The notes: generated from the sequence alone by a model not told the origin. A stretch of 64,000 nucleotides of DNA from Haloterrigena sp. KLK7 (GCF_037914945.1 NZ_CP149787.1:248001-312000); one strand, 5' to 3'. Numbered from the stretch's first letter, positions 41,520 to 50,583 are shown. A program made the numbers and translations.

Positions 41520-42701
41520 CTACCGGTCCCGATCGACGCTCTCGCCGGGACGCGTCGTTGCGCCCGTCGTGAGTTTCAGCCCGGGCGAGAGACTCGAGTT
41601 GATGCCGGTCTTGACGCCGTCGCCCGCGACGACGCCGAACTTGCGCCGGCCCGTCGAGACGCGCTCGCCCTTGACGGTGAAGTCGATGTCCGCGTCGTCG
41701 TGGCGGAGGTTCGCGACGTTCGTCCCGGCGCCGAAGTTGACGTCGCGCCCGAGGACGCTGTCGCCGACGTACGAGAGGTGGCTCACCGACGTCCCGCGGG
41801 AGACGACGCTGTTCTTGACCTCGACGGCGTGGCCGATCTCCGCGTCCTCGCCGATCAGCGTCGCGCCGCGGACGTAGGCGTTCGGGCCGACCTCGGCGCC
41901 CGAGCGGATCAGTGCCGGCCCCTCGACGACGACGCCCGGTTCCACCTCTGCGCCCTCCTCGACGACCACGTCGCCCTCGAGGTGGGCGTCGTCACTGACC
42001 CGACCGTCGATGCGGCGGTCGAGGTCGGCGATCTTCCACTCGTTGGCCTCGAGCAGTTCCCAGGGCCGGCCGACGTCGAGCCACCGATCGAGCGTGACGG
42101 GCGTCACGTCGAACTCCTCGATCACGCTCGCCAGCACGTCGGTGATCTCGTGCTCGCCGCGCTCGCTCGCAGGCACCTCGAGCCACTCGCGGGCCCGTTC
42201 GGGGAACGCGTAGGCGCCGGCGTTGGCGAGGTTCGTCGGCGGCTCCGACGGCTTCTCGACGATGCCGGTGACCGAATCGCCGTCGGTGCTGAGCACGCCG
42301 TAGTTGCGCGGGTCGTCGACGGCGATCGCGCAGACGGCCGGACAGCGATCGAAGAGCCGGTCGATCGCCGCCGGGTCGTAGAGGTTGTCGCCGTTCAGGA
42401 CGGCGAAGGGGCCGTCGATGTGCTCTCGAGCGGTGTTGACGGCGTGGGCCGTCCCGGCCTGTTCGGTCTGGACGGCGTAGGAGATCGGCGTATCGCGGTA
42501 TTCCTCGCCGAAGTAGTCTCGGACGGTCTCGGCCTCGTACCCGATCACGAGGACGATCTCGTCGGCGCCGGCGTCGATCGCCGTATCGATCGTGTGGGCC
42601 ACGAGCGGCCGGTCGGCCACCGGCAGCATCGGTTTCGGGACCGAATCCGAGAGGGGTCGAATGCGGGTACCCTGGCCCGCCGCGAGAACGACTGCTTTCA
42701 T
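41520..42701 (-). CDS. glmU: Bifunctional sugar-1-phosphate nucleotidyltransferase/acetyltransferase, GlmU type
   Basis: 393 residues. The nucleotidyltransferase half (1-225) has LAAGQGTRIRPLSDSVPKPM, VLNGDNLYD and GIVEKPSEPPT. The second half is a left-handed beta-helix of hexapeptide repeats (DDAHLEGDVVVEEGAEVEPG onward) with NFGAGTNVANLRHDD, the acetyl-CoA/catalytic region of archaeal GlmU-like enzymes. It should convert glucosamine-1-phosphate to UDP-GlcNAc. It lies upstream of the MoxR arm on the same strand but 110 bases away, so it is probably a separate unit. Confidence 0.88.
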   Translation of the reverse strand: MKAVVLAAGQGTRIRPLSDSVPKPMLPVADRPLVAHTIDTAIDAGADEIVLVIGYEAETVRDYFGEEYRDTPISYAVQTEQAGTAHAVNTAREHIDGPFAVLNGDNLYDPAAIDRLFDRCPAVCAIAVDDPRNYGVLSTDGDSVTGIVEKPSEPPTNLANAGAYAFPERAREWLEVPASERGEHEITDVLASVIEEFDVTPVTLDRWLDVGRPWELLEANEWKIADLDRRIDGRVSDDAHLEGDVVVEEGAEVEPGVVVEGPALIRSGAEVGPNAYVRGATLIGEDAEIGHAVEVKNSVVSRGTSVSHLSYVGDSVLGRDVNFGAGTNVANLRHDDADIDFTVKGERVSTGRRKFGVVAGDGVKTGINSSLSPGLKLTTGATTRPGESVDRDR

Positions 42702-42840
42702 GTGTGCGGACGATTCTATGACTGGCCGGATAAGCGGTTCGCTACCTCGCAGCCAACTCCAATTCTCGCGTTGACACCCGCTCGCGCGGACGGGCTCGAG
42801 TCGAGGCGATCTCGACGATCGCGGTCACGGTCGCAGTCCG

Positions 42841-42894
42841 GTCATCCCGCGGTACTCGAGACGGCTAGTCATCCCGCGATACTCGAGACGGTCG
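42841..42894. repeat. 27-bp tandem repeat, two copies
   Basis: The unit GTCATCCCGCGGTACTCGAG plus ACGGCTA at 42841 is repeated at 42868 with three changes (A for G inside, and TCG for CTA at the end). Only two copies are present. The function is unknown. Confidence 0.75.
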
Positions 42895-43240
42895 GTCGGT
42901 CTCTCGTTCGAACTGGAAAAACGGTGAGCGGTGGCGCACGCTGCAGCGCGGTGAGCGAATAGCGAACCGCGCTCCGAACGCGTGCGAGGGATGAGCGAAC
43001 GACTGCAGGGAGTGAGCGAATCGGTTGGGGAGGGCGTGGCGATTCCCGACTGCCACGATAGCAGAACGCTTTCATCCACGTTTCGTCGGTCGGTTTGACG
43101 GCGATTCCACAGACGTTCACGTGCGCAGTAAGCGAGAGTCACAGCTCCTGGCAACGATGACTTCGACATCCACCCCGACCGATGTCCCCTCACGGGTGCT
43201 TCGCATCCGTCTGCTCACGGGCGCGCAGTGTCCTCTGCTC

Positions 43241-43355
43241 ACGGCGCGAAGCGCCGTTCGTACGGGATGCGAGACCTCCGGTCTCGCACTATTCGCACGG
43301 GATGCGGGATCTTCGGTCCCACGCTATTCGGCCGGTTCGCGGAACCTCCGGTTCC
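43241..43355. repeat. Series of four three-base-loop stem-loops
   Basis: Stems: ACGGCGC/GCGCCGT with loop GAA (43241-43257); TGCGAGACC/GGTCTCGCA with loop TCC (43268-43288); GGGATC/GGTCCC with loop TTC and one GU pair (43306-43320); GGAACC/GGTTCC with loop TCC (43341-43355). They differ in sequence but keep the same shape, a sign of selection for structure or of a repeat family. The hairpins near 20647-20691 have the same form. Confidence 0.7.
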
Positions 43356-43488
43356 CCGCTAACGTTCCCTCACTCCGTTCGTCCGCGCATCCCTCGCACG
43401 GTATCAACGGCTGGCCGCACTGTCGTTCGGCCACCCGATAGCGCGCGCCACCGCAGACCGCGTTCCCTCGACTCGCGCCACTGCTGTC

Positions 43489-45027
43489 CTAGTCCTCGGA
43501 GGTCGTGATATCGGCCGACAGCCCCTGGGCCATCTCAATGTCCTTCGAGTTGTTCATCGTCCACGCCGTGCGCTCGGTGACGGCCTCGATGGCCTCGCGC
43601 GCGCTCGGATAGCCGTTGCCGGACTTCTTGACGCCGCCGAAGGGCAACTGGACCTCCGCGCCGATACACGGGAGGTTCGCGTACGCGAGGCCGAGGTCGG
43701 CCCGGTCGCGGAAGGCGTTGAGCTGGCGGTAGTCCTCGGAGATGATCGCGCCCGCCAGCCCGTAGGGGGTGTCGTTGTGGATCTCGAGGCCCCGTTCGAT
43801 GTCGCCCTCGTACTCGAGCAGGGCGACGTGGGGGCCGAAACACTCCTCCTGCAGACAGCGCAGCTCGTCGTCGTCGTCGTAGTCGACCTCGTAGACGAAC
43901 GGCCCGACCCAGTTGCCGTCCTCGTGGCCGTCGGGAATCTCGTCGTCCCCGAGTTCGAACCGATCGACGAGCACCTCGGCGCCCTCCTCCCGGGCCAGTT
44001 CGTTGTGCTGGCGGATCTTCTCGACGTGATCGGGCTCGATCGCCGGCCCCATGAACGTGTCCTCCTCGAGCGGGTCGCCGACCGCGATCTTCTCGGCGAC
44101 GTCGACGAACCGCTCCTTGAACTCGTCGTAGATGTCCGAGTGGACGATCAGGCGTTCGCTCGAGACGCAGCGCTGCCCGGTGGTCTTGAACGAGCTCATC
44201 ACGGCCGAGTGGACGGCGATGTCCAGGTCCGCTTCGTCGGTGATGACGATCCCGTTCTTGCCGCCCATCTCGCAGGCCGCGAGTTTGCCGGGCTCGTTGC
44301 CGACCTTGCCGGCGATCTCGTGGCCGACCTCCGCCGAGCCCGTAAAGAGGACCGTGTCGACGCGGCCGTCGTCGGTGATCGCCGCGCCGGCGTCGCCGTA
44401 GCCCTGGATCATGTTGAAGACGCCGTCGGGGATCCCGGAATCGTCCATCATCTCGGCGATGATCTGGCCGCACCACGGCGTCTGCTCGGCGGGCTTCCAG
44501 ACGACCGTGTTACCCTCCACGAGGGCGATCGCCATGTGCCAGAAGGGGATCGCGACGGGGAAGTTCCACGGCGTGATACAGCCGACGACGCCCCGCGGTT
44601 TGCGGCGCATGTAGGCGTCCTTGCTGCCGATCTCGCTCGGCACCACGTCGCCGTGGGGGTGGCGCGCGTTGCCCGCCGCCCACTCGACCATGTGCCACGC
44701 TTCGGTCACGTCGGCCTTCCCCTCCGAGATCTCCTTGCCGCACTCCTTGGTGACGATTTCGCCCAGCTCCTCGTGGCGATCGCGGAGCTCGTGGTAGATG
44801 TCCCAGAGGTACTCCGCGCGGTCGATATACGACAGTTCGCGCCACTCCTCGAAGGCGTCTTCCGCGGCCTCGAGGGCGGCGTCGACGTCGTCCTCTGTCC
44901 CGCGCTGGAACGTCGCCAGCGTCTCGCCGGTGGCCGGGTTTCGGCTCTCGAACGTGTCGTCGGATCCGTCAGTCCACTCGCCGCCGATGTAGTGGCCGTA
45001 CACCTGCTCGGTCGCTTGCTGGCTCAT
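43489..45027 (-). CDS. Aldehyde dehydrogenase family protein
   Basis: 512 residues with the complete catalytic set of NAD(P)-dependent aldehyde dehydrogenases: N155 in ITPWNFP, K178 in VWKPAEQTP, the general base E253 in CEMGGKNG, and the nucleophile C287 in TTGQRCVSSER. The C-terminus has the usual FGPHVALLEYEGD and FGGVKKSGNGYPS. It oxidises an aldehyde to the acid in the cytoplasm. The sequence type resembles 2,5-dioxovalerate or succinate-semialdehyde dehydrogenases, but the substrate is not decided by what I can see. It is monocistronic. Confidence 0.92.
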   Translation of the reverse strand: MSQQATEQVYGHYIGGEWTDGSDDTFESRNPATGETLATFQRGTEDDVDAALEAAEDAFEEWRELSYIDRAEYLWDIYHELRDRHEELGEIVTKECGKEISEGKADVTEAWHMVEWAAGNARHPHGDVVPSEIGSKDAYMRRKPRGVVGCITPWNFPVAIPFWHMAIALVEGNTVVWKPAEQTPWCGQIIAEMMDDSGIPDGVFNMIQGYGDAGAAITDDGRVDTVLFTGSAEVGHEIAGKVGNEPGKLAACEMGGKNGIVITDEADLDIAVHSAVMSSFKTTGQRCVSSERLIVHSDIYDEFKERFVDVAEKIAVGDPLEEDTFMGPAIEPDHVEKIRQHNELAREEGAEVLVDRFELGDDEIPDGHEDGNWVGPFVYEVDYDDDDELRCLQEECFGPHVALLEYEGDIERGLEIHNDTPYGLAGAIISEDYRQLNAFRDRADLGLAYANLPCIGAEVQLPFGGVKKSGNGYPSAREAIEAVTERTAWTMNNSKDIEMAQGLSADITTSED

Positions 45028-45143
45028 ACGGTATCGAACGGCGAGCGCGGTGAAAACACTGATGGTGGTTCACGCATGCCGTGATAGTAGCACACATACT
45101 CCTGGCGCCCGCACGCGGAGGGCGGAGACTGCGGGAACCGACG

Positions 45144-45674
45144 CTACCGATCTTCTTCCTCGCCGCGCTCTTTGGTCACGGTCCGGTCGCCCTGTGGCGG
45201 GTTCTCCTCGCTGTCGGGATGGCGCTCCGCCCCCGCCTCCGTCATCTCGTCCGTCTCCGGCTCGAGGCCCTTCCCCGACCGGCCCTCGCCCGCGGCCGGC
45301 GTCTTCTCGTCTGCCGCCTCGCCGGTCTCGGGACCCATGCCGCGCTGCTCGGACCCGGTGTCCTCGTGGACGGTCGTCTCGTCGCGCTCGATCACGGGAT
45401 CGGTTCCCTCCGACGACGACTCCGAGCCGGCGGAGACGTCGCGCTCGAGCCGGAGCGCGTTCGATCCGACGTCTCGGACGTCGTCAGCGTCGATCGGGAC
45501 GACCTCGTCGGAATCGCCGTCCCAGTCGAGCGCCGCTTTGATCGAATCGATCGCCCCCGACTCGAGGTCGACGTACGCCGTGTCCGCGTCGGTCATCGCG
45601 ACGACGCCGATCGGGTCGCCGTCGGCCGTCTCGACCCGTTTGTCGACGTCGTCGTCGGTGAATGCCGGACTCAT
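45144..45674 (-). CDS. PRC-barrel-like protein with acidic disordered tail
   Basis: 176 residues. The first 70 read like a small beta barrel (VDKRVETADGDPIGVVAMTD, then AYVDLESGAIDSIKAALDWD), in the manner of PRC-barrel proteins in haloarchaea. The remaining hundred residues are a Glu/Asp/Gly/Thr-rich tail without structure. PRC-barrel domains bind partner proteins or RNA; one archaeal group takes part in cell division. This one is not clearly of that group. Confidence 0.7.
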   Translation of the reverse strand: MSPAFTDDDVDKRVETADGDPIGVVAMTDADTAYVDLESGAIDSIKAALDWDGDSDEVVPIDADDVRDVGSNALRLERDVSAGSESSSEGTDPVIERDETTVHEDTGSEQRGMGPETGEAADEKTPAAGEGRSGKGLEPETDEMTEAGAERHPDSEENPPQGDRTVTKERGEEEDR

Positions 45675-45811
45675 ATGCGCGCTAGCGGGACACGGCTGAA
45701 AGCGGATGGTGCCTGCAGTGGCCGGTGATCGACGGCCAGCGGTGACACGCTCGAGGAAGCGAAACGGACGGAGAACGACGCTCTCGAGGAACGGACCGAA
45801 AGCGAAGTCGG

Positions 45812-46585
45812 TTACGGCGGACCGCCGCCGGGCTCCCCATCGCTATCGGGCGATCCGGCGTCGTCCGGTGGTCCAGCGTCCTCCGGCGGGCCGCTCTCGT
45901 CCGATCCGTCGTCTTCCTCGTCGAACGGATCGACCGAGAACTCGCCGTCGTCGAACGGGCTGTCGTCGGGTTCCGGCACTTCGGGGTCCTCGTCGGGGAC
46001 GTCCGGCGCGTCGCCGTCGAACGGATCGGACGGTTCCCCGTCGTCGAACGGGCCGGTGGGGACGTCGCCGTCGTCCTCGGCAGGCGGCTCGTCGTCGACG
46101 GCGGGATCGGTCTCGGGTTCGGTGTCGTCCGGTTCGTCGCCGGAATCGGGTGCGGGTTCGGCGTCGGAATCAGTCCCGGGCTCGTCTTCGGCGTCGATAT
46201 CGGGCTCGGGTTCGCCACCGGAATCGGTCGCGGGCTCGGTATCAGTACCGGTCGCGGGCTCGCCGCCGGAATCGGTCGCGGGTCCGGCGGCGGTATCGCC
46301 GTCGGATTCGGGACCGGCATCGCCGTCGGACCCGTTGTCGGTGTCGGAGTCGTCGCTGTCGGCAGCGCTCGAGGACTCCGCGCTCGAGTCGTTCGACGCC
46401 GTCTCGACGTCGACGTCGTCCGCCTCGTCGGCCGACCGCGCCGCGGAGTCGTCGTCGTCCGGGCCGAGCGGACTTGGTCCGACGTCGGCGACGACCGCGA
46501 GACCGACCGCGAACGTGAGCAGAACGACTGCGAGGGTCACGAGCAGCGTCCGCGTCGCCGGCGCCGTATCGTCGCCTGAAGCCAT
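45812..46585 (-). CDS. Membrane-anchored acidic low-complexity protein
   Basis: 257 residues. A single hydrophobic helix (about 12-33, RTLLVTLAVVLLTFAVGLAV) anchors a tail of more than 200 residues made almost only of Asp, Glu, Ser, Gly, Pro and Thr. Degenerate units such as ATDSGGEPATGTDTEPATDS recur, then DDGEPSDPFDGD-type units. The underlying DNA is an imperfect tandem repeat (46180-46300). It looks like a surface-exposed, highly charged stalk, possibly glycosylated on Ser/Thr. No family is recognised; real translation is supported by the start, the helix and codon use. Confidence 0.7.
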   Translation of the reverse strand: MASGDDTAPATRTLLVTLAVVLLTFAVGLAVVADVGPSPLGPDDDDSAARSADEADDVDVETASNDSSAESSSAADSDDSDTDNGSDGDAGPESDGDTAAGPATDSGGEPATGTDTEPATDSGGEPEPDIDAEDEPGTDSDAEPAPDSGDEPDDTEPETDPAVDDEPPAEDDGDVPTGPFDDGEPSDPFDGDAPDVPDEDPEVPEPDDSPFDDGEFSVDPFDEEDDGSDESGPPEDAGPPDDAGSPDSDGEPGGGPP

Positions 46586-46675
46586 TGGTCGAGCGCTCGT
46601 TGTGGCGCGACGGGCTTTGTTAATCTCACCCCACAGCCCGCGCGCCCGCTCGAGTCCCGTCGCTTCTCAGTTTCT

Positions 46676-47107
46676 CTATTCGTACTCGCGTCCGCGGGCG
46701 ACGACGTGCTCGGCGGGAATCCGAACGATGACGCGCGGGTCGTCCTCCTCGTCGTGGTGCGGATACTCCTCGACGTCGAGGTACTGGCGGGCCAGCTCGT
46801 CGATGTGCTCGTCGGCTCCGTCCTCCGTGAGCGTTGCGCTGCCGCGAACGGAGACGTAACGGTACGGGTCGTCGGGATCGGTGATCGAGATCGAGACCTT
46901 CGGGTCCGCTCGAACGTTTCGCTCCTTGGTGCGGCCGCGGACCGTGTTGATCAGCACGGCCTCGCCGTCGTCGTGGTCCACCCAGACGGGACTGCTGTGC
47001 GGGTGGCCGTCCGAGCCGAGCGTCGCGATGTGGCCGAACGATCGCTTCTCGAGGATGTCGCGGTGCGATTCGGGGATCCGTCCGCTGTGCGTTTCGAACG
47101 CTCCCAT
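46676..47107 (-). CDS. Pyridoxamine 5'-phosphate oxidase-family (split-barrel flavin-binding) protein
   Basis: 143 residues from the ATG at 47107; the open extension to 47314 has no family content and would overlap the leuS start. The fold markers are KRSFGHIATLGSDGHPHSSP (about residues 19-38), VWVDHDDGEAVLINTVRGRT and DPKVSISITDPDDPYRYVSV. Members bind FMN or F420 and reduce or oxidise small molecules; this size and SSPVWV pattern fit the F420-linked group. It diverges from leuS with 206 bases between them. Confidence 0.85.
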   Translation of the reverse strand: MGAFETHSGRIPESHRDILEKRSFGHIATLGSDGHPHSSPVWVDHDDGEAVLINTVRGRTKERNVRADPKVSISITDPDDPYRYVSVRGSATLTEDGADEHIDELARQYLDVEEYPHHDEEDDPRVIVRIPAEHVVARGREYE

Positions 47108-47313
47108 CACCACTGCAGAGCGGCGGAGGCAGTTTCGGGCTTTCGATACGACCGACGCCCGATCGAAGTCGCGCACGTTGAGCCGCGAGGAGTCCGGGCG
47201 AAACGACGCGTCCGACGGTGTCGAACCGCTCGAGTCTGGGGCGACCCTCGAGACGAGTGGCCGAACAATGATATGGCCGGCACGCCCAGTACTCGGCAGG
47301 ACTGCTCGCCACA

Positions 47314-50025
47314 ATGACGACTCACTACGATCACGCGCAGGTCCAGGAGTTCTGGCAGTACGTCTGGGAGCGCGACGACGTCTACGCGCTCCCCGCGGAC
47401 GCCGACGACCCCACGTACGTCTTGGGGATGTTCCCCTATACGTCGGGGACGCTCCACATGGGCCACGTGCGCAACTACGCGATCACCGACGCTTACGCGC
47501 GCTACCGGCGGATGCAGGGCGACGACGTGCTCCATCCGATGGGCTGGGACGCCTTCGGCCTGCCCGCCGAAAACGCCGCGTTCGAGCGCAAGACCGACCC
47601 CGAGTCCTGGACGCAGGCGTGTATCCGCCGGATGCGCGACGAACTCGAGACGATGGGCTTCGGCTACGACTGGTCCCGGGAGATCACCACCTGCGAGCCC
47701 GACTACTACCGGTGGAACCAGTGGTTCTTCAAGCGCTTCTACGAGGAGGGCCTCGTCGAGTACGAGGGGGCGTCGGTCAACTGGTGTCCCGACTGCGAGA
47801 CCGTCCTCGCCGCGGCGCAAGTAGACGAGCGCGAGGTCGAGCGCAGCGAGACCTCGGACGGAGCGAGCGGCGACGTGGAGCGGGTCTGCTGGCGCTGCGA
47901 GACGCCCGTCGGCCGACGCGAACTCGATCAATGGTTCTTCACGATCACCGACTACGCCGAGGAGCTCCACGAGGGGTTAGACGACCTCGAGGGCTGGCCC
48001 GACGGCGTTCGCGAGATCCAGCGCAACTGGATCGGGCGACAGGAGGGCGCCCGGATTACGTTCGAAGTCTCCGGATCTGAGACCGACGCCACCGACGCCG
48101 TCGAGGTCTTCAGCACCCGCCCGGAGACGGTCTACGGCGCGACCTACCTCGCCGTCTCGCCGGGTCACGACCTCGCCGACGAACTCGCCGCAACCGACGA
48201 CGCCGTCGCCGACTACGTCGCGGACGTCCGCGAGCGCGATCCGAGCGAGGTCGGCTTCTCGGGCGTCGAGACCGACGCGACCGCGACCCATCCGCTCACC
48301 GGCGAGGAACTCCCGGTCTACGTCGCCGGCTACGTCCTCGAGGACGTCGGCACCGGCGCCGTGATGGGCGTCCCCGCGCACAACGAGCGCGACCACGCGT
48401 TCGCGCTCGAGCACGACCTCCCGATCGAGGGCGTGATCGCGCCGAAGGACGCGAGCGTCGACGTCGACCTCGAGGCGGGCGCGTACACGGGCTCGGGAAT
48501 CCTCGAGGACAGCGGCGAGTACAGCGGCCTCGAGAGCGAGAGCGCTCGGGAACGACTCCTCGAGGAGGTCGCGGCGATCGAGGCGGACGTCACCTACCGG
48601 CTGCGCGACTGGCTGATCTCCCGGCAGCGCTACTGGGGGACGCCGATCCCGATCGTCCACTGCGACGACTGTGGCCGCGTGCCGGTGCCCGACGAGGACC
48701 TGCCCATCGAGCTCCCGGAGTTCGTCCGGACGACGGGGAACCCGCTCGACGCCGCCGAGGAGTGGAAGCGAACGTCCTGTCCCGACTGCGGCGGGCCCGC
48801 CGAGCGGGAGACGGACACGATGGACACCTTCGTCGACTCCTCGTGGTACTTCCTGCGCTTCCTCTCGCCCGGCCTCGAGGACGCGCCGTTCGACACCGAG
48901 CGGGCCGACGAGTGGCTCCCGGTCGACGTCTACGTCGGCGGCGAGGAACACGCCATTCTCCACCTGCTCTACACGCGCTTCTTCACGAAGGCGCTGGCCG
49001 ATATCGGGCTGCTCGAGGGGCGCGAGCCGATTCGGGAACTCAAGAGCCAGGGGACGGTGCTGTACGACGGCGAGAAGATGTCGAGTTCGAAGGGCAACGT
49101 CGTCGCGCCACAGGAGTACGGCGCGGAGACGACGCGGCTGTTCGTCCTCTCGGCGGCCCACCCCGAACAGGACTTCGAGTGGACCGCGAACAACGTCCGC
49201 GGCGCCTACGAGCTCCAGCAGACCCTCTACGGGATGGCCTCGGCGTTCGTCGAGGAGGGCGACACGCGCGTCAAGCGACGGCCCCACGACGGCTACCTCG
49301 CGCGCGAGATCGACCGCACGATCGTCGCGGTCACCGACGAGTACGAGCGGTTCCGCTTCCACCGGGCCGCCACCGAGATCCGGGAACTGGCGCAACTCCT
49401 CCGGCGCTACCGGGCGTACGACCGACCCCACGGCGAGGTCTATCGGCGAGGACTGCTGACGCTTTCGGCGTTGATCGCGCCGATGGCGCCCCACCTCGGC
49501 GAGGAGTGCTGGAACAAGCTCCGCGGCGAGGGACTGGTCGTCGAGGCCGACTGGCCGACCCCCGAGAACGACGTCGCGGACTATCGCCGCGAGCGCCGGC
49601 TGGTCGAGACGACGCTCGCCGACGTCCGGGACATCGTCGACACCGCGGCGATCGACGACCCCGAACGGATCGATCTCGTCGTCGCCCAGGACTGGAAGTA
49701 CGAGACGATACGGCTGCTCCGCGACGACGTCGACGACTCGATCGAGACGGCCGACACCGATTCGCTCGTCGACCGCGTCCTCGAGGCCGGGCTCGCGGTC
49801 GACCGCGAGACCGTCGCCCCGTTCGTCGCCGACCTGCTCGAGCGCGGCGATCACACGGATCTCGAGGCGGTCTCCGACGCCGCGTCGGAACGGGCGATCC
49901 TCGAGCGGAGCGCCTGGCTGGTCACCGACGAGTTCGACGCCGACGTCACCGTTCGCCAGGCGAGCGACGGTGACGAACTGGCGGGGACCGCGCGGCCGGG
50001 CAAGCCCGCGATCCATATCCGGTAA
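47314..50025 (+). CDS. leuS: Leucyl-tRNA synthetase (bacterial-type)
   Basis: 903 residues. Class I signatures HMGH (48-51) in SGTLHMGHVRNYAITDAY and KMSSS (about residue 588) in DGEKMSSSKGNVV are intact. Two Cys pairs (CPDC, CWRC) near residues 155-195 form a zinc site; the CP1 editing domain runs from about 220 to 400 with TRPETVYGATYLAVSPGHDL. The editing domain position and the length match the bacterial type of LeuRS, which haloarchaea are known to carry in place of the archaeal form. It charges tRNA-Leu. The acidic surface is typical of halophiles. Confidence 0.96.
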   Translation: MTTHYDHAQVQEFWQYVWERDDVYALPADADDPTYVLGMFPYTSGTLHMGHVRNYAITDAYARYRRMQGDDVLHPMGWDAFGLPAENAAFERKTDPESWTQACIRRMRDELETMGFGYDWSREITTCEPDYYRWNQWFFKRFYEEGLVEYEGASVNWCPDCETVLAAAQVDEREVERSETSDGASGDVERVCWRCETPVGRRELDQWFFTITDYAEELHEGLDDLEGWPDGVREIQRNWIGRQEGARITFEVSGSETDATDAVEVFSTRPETVYGATYLAVSPGHDLADELAATDDAVADYVADVRERDPSEVGFSGVETDATATHPLTGEELPVYVAGYVLEDVGTGAVMGVPAHNERDHAFALEHDLPIEGVIAPKDASVDVDLEAGAYTGSGILEDSGEYSGLESESARERLLEEVAAIEADVTYRLRDWLISRQRYWGTPIPIVHCDDCGRVPVPDEDLPIELPEFVRTTGNPLDAAEEWKRTSCPDCGGPAERETDTMDTFVDSSWYFLRFLSPGLEDAPFDTERADEWLPVDVYVGGEEHAILHLLYTRFFTKALADIGLLEGREPIRELKSQGTVLYDGEKMSSSKGNVVAPQEYGAETTRLFVLSAAHPEQDFEWTANNVRGAYELQQTLYGMASAFVEEGDTRVKRRPHDGYLAREIDRTIVAVTDEYERFRFHRAATEIRELAQLLRRYRAYDRPHGEVYRRGLLTLSALIAPMAPHLGEECWNKLRGEGLVVEADWPTPENDVADYRRERRLVETTLADVRDIVDTAAIDDPERIDLVVAQDWKYETIRLLRDDVDDSIETADTDSLVDRVLEAGLAVDRETVAPFVADLLERGDHTDLEAVSDAASERAILERSAWLVTDEFDADVTVRQASDGDELAGTARPGKPAIHIR

Positions 50026-50126
50026 GCGCCGGTTCACCCGGTGTAATCGTCTCACTAGTTCTCGCTGCCGAAACGGTGCTTCCGGGAGCGCTCGAAACTC
50101 CGCCGTCGAACGACGAGCGCCGAGAA

Positions 50127-50142
50127 CCTTCGATATCGAAGG
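50127..50142. promoter_or_regulatory. Perfect 16-bp palindrome upstream of the HalOD1 gene
   Basis: CCTTCGATATCGAAGG is perfectly self-complementary and lies 75 bases before the ATG at 50218. A TATA-like AGTTTTATTCC (about 50181-50191) lies between it and the start. It may be an operator for a dimeric regulator or part of the leuS terminator. Confidence 0.5.
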
Positions 50143-50217
50143 CTGACGGCCGAGTTTTCGCCGAGATTGAGAGTGAGAAGGACAGTTTTATTCCACCGGA
50201 TTCGGTAGGGTAGTACT

Positions 50218-50514
50218 ATGACGGAGGGGGACGGCGATAGCGTCGACACCTCGTGTCGGAGGTCGCCAAGCCGGACAGTCATCGAGGCCGTCGCCGAGGC
50301 CGAGGGGATCCCGCCCGAGGAGCTCCGGCCGCCGACGTACGCATCGCTCCACGACGTCGTCGATCCGGAGGCGCTGAATTCGCTCTTCGAACCGCGATCG
50401 AACGGGACGCCCCGCGCCGGCGGCGAGGTCTCGTTTCCGTTCTGCGGCTACCGGGTCACCGTCGAGGCGGACGGATCGATAACGCTCGAGGAGACGGACG
50501 ATCGGATCGAGTAG
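50218..50514 (+). CDS. HalOD1 output-domain protein
   Basis: 98 residues that are nearly all a single HalOD1 domain: SRTVIEAVAEAEGIPPEELR (19-38), LHDVVDPEALNSLFEP (about 43-58), then VSFPFCGYRVTVEADGSITL at the end. HalOD1 is a haloarchaea-specific domain often fused to sensor kinases and receivers as a signalling output. Stand-alone forms are common; their biochemistry is unknown. The promoter TATA lies about 30 bases upstream, and the palindrome at 50127 may regulate it. Confidence 0.85.
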   Translation: MTEGDGDSVDTSCRRSPSRTVIEAVAEAEGIPPEELRPPTYASLHDVVDPEALNSLFEPRSNGTPRAGGEVSFPFCGYRVTVEADGSITLEETDDRIE

Positions 50515-50553
50515 CCGGTGCTGTTCCGGACGGTCGCGCCGAACGAACTGGCG

Positions 50554-50583
50554 GTGACATCCTCCCCGCCGTGAACGGCGGGG
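50554..50583 (-). mobile_element. Solo right-end hairpin of a TnpB (IS1341-type) element
   Basis: On the minus strand the sequence is CCCCGCCG-TTCA-CGGCGGGG followed by AGGATGTCA. It has the same stem length, loop and terminal bases as the right end of the complete element at 22236-22264. No tnpB or small ORF lies near it: about 40 bases separate it from the HalOD1 stop and 48 from the dnaJ-like start. It is a remnant, or a very short non-autonomous copy. Confidence 0.7.

Larger units (their letters stand above)
42702..43488. other. Non-coding region with tandem repeat and stem-loop series
   Basis: About 790 bases without a supported gene between glmU and the aldehyde dehydrogenase. It holds a 27-bp tandem repeat (42841-42894) and four stem-loops in a row (43241-43355). 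Open frames here are reflections of GC bias and the hairpin repeats. Confidence 0.6.

Noticed and set aside
42825-43193. Minus-strand frame over the 27-bp tandem repeat
   Set aside because: The encoded sequence is only the repeat translated and GC-biased filler; no start context or homology-like pattern.
47977-50055. 692-codon open frame on the minus strand
   Set aside because: It is antisense to leuS, which has intact catalytic motifs; the frame is a by-product of high GC content and has no family-like content.
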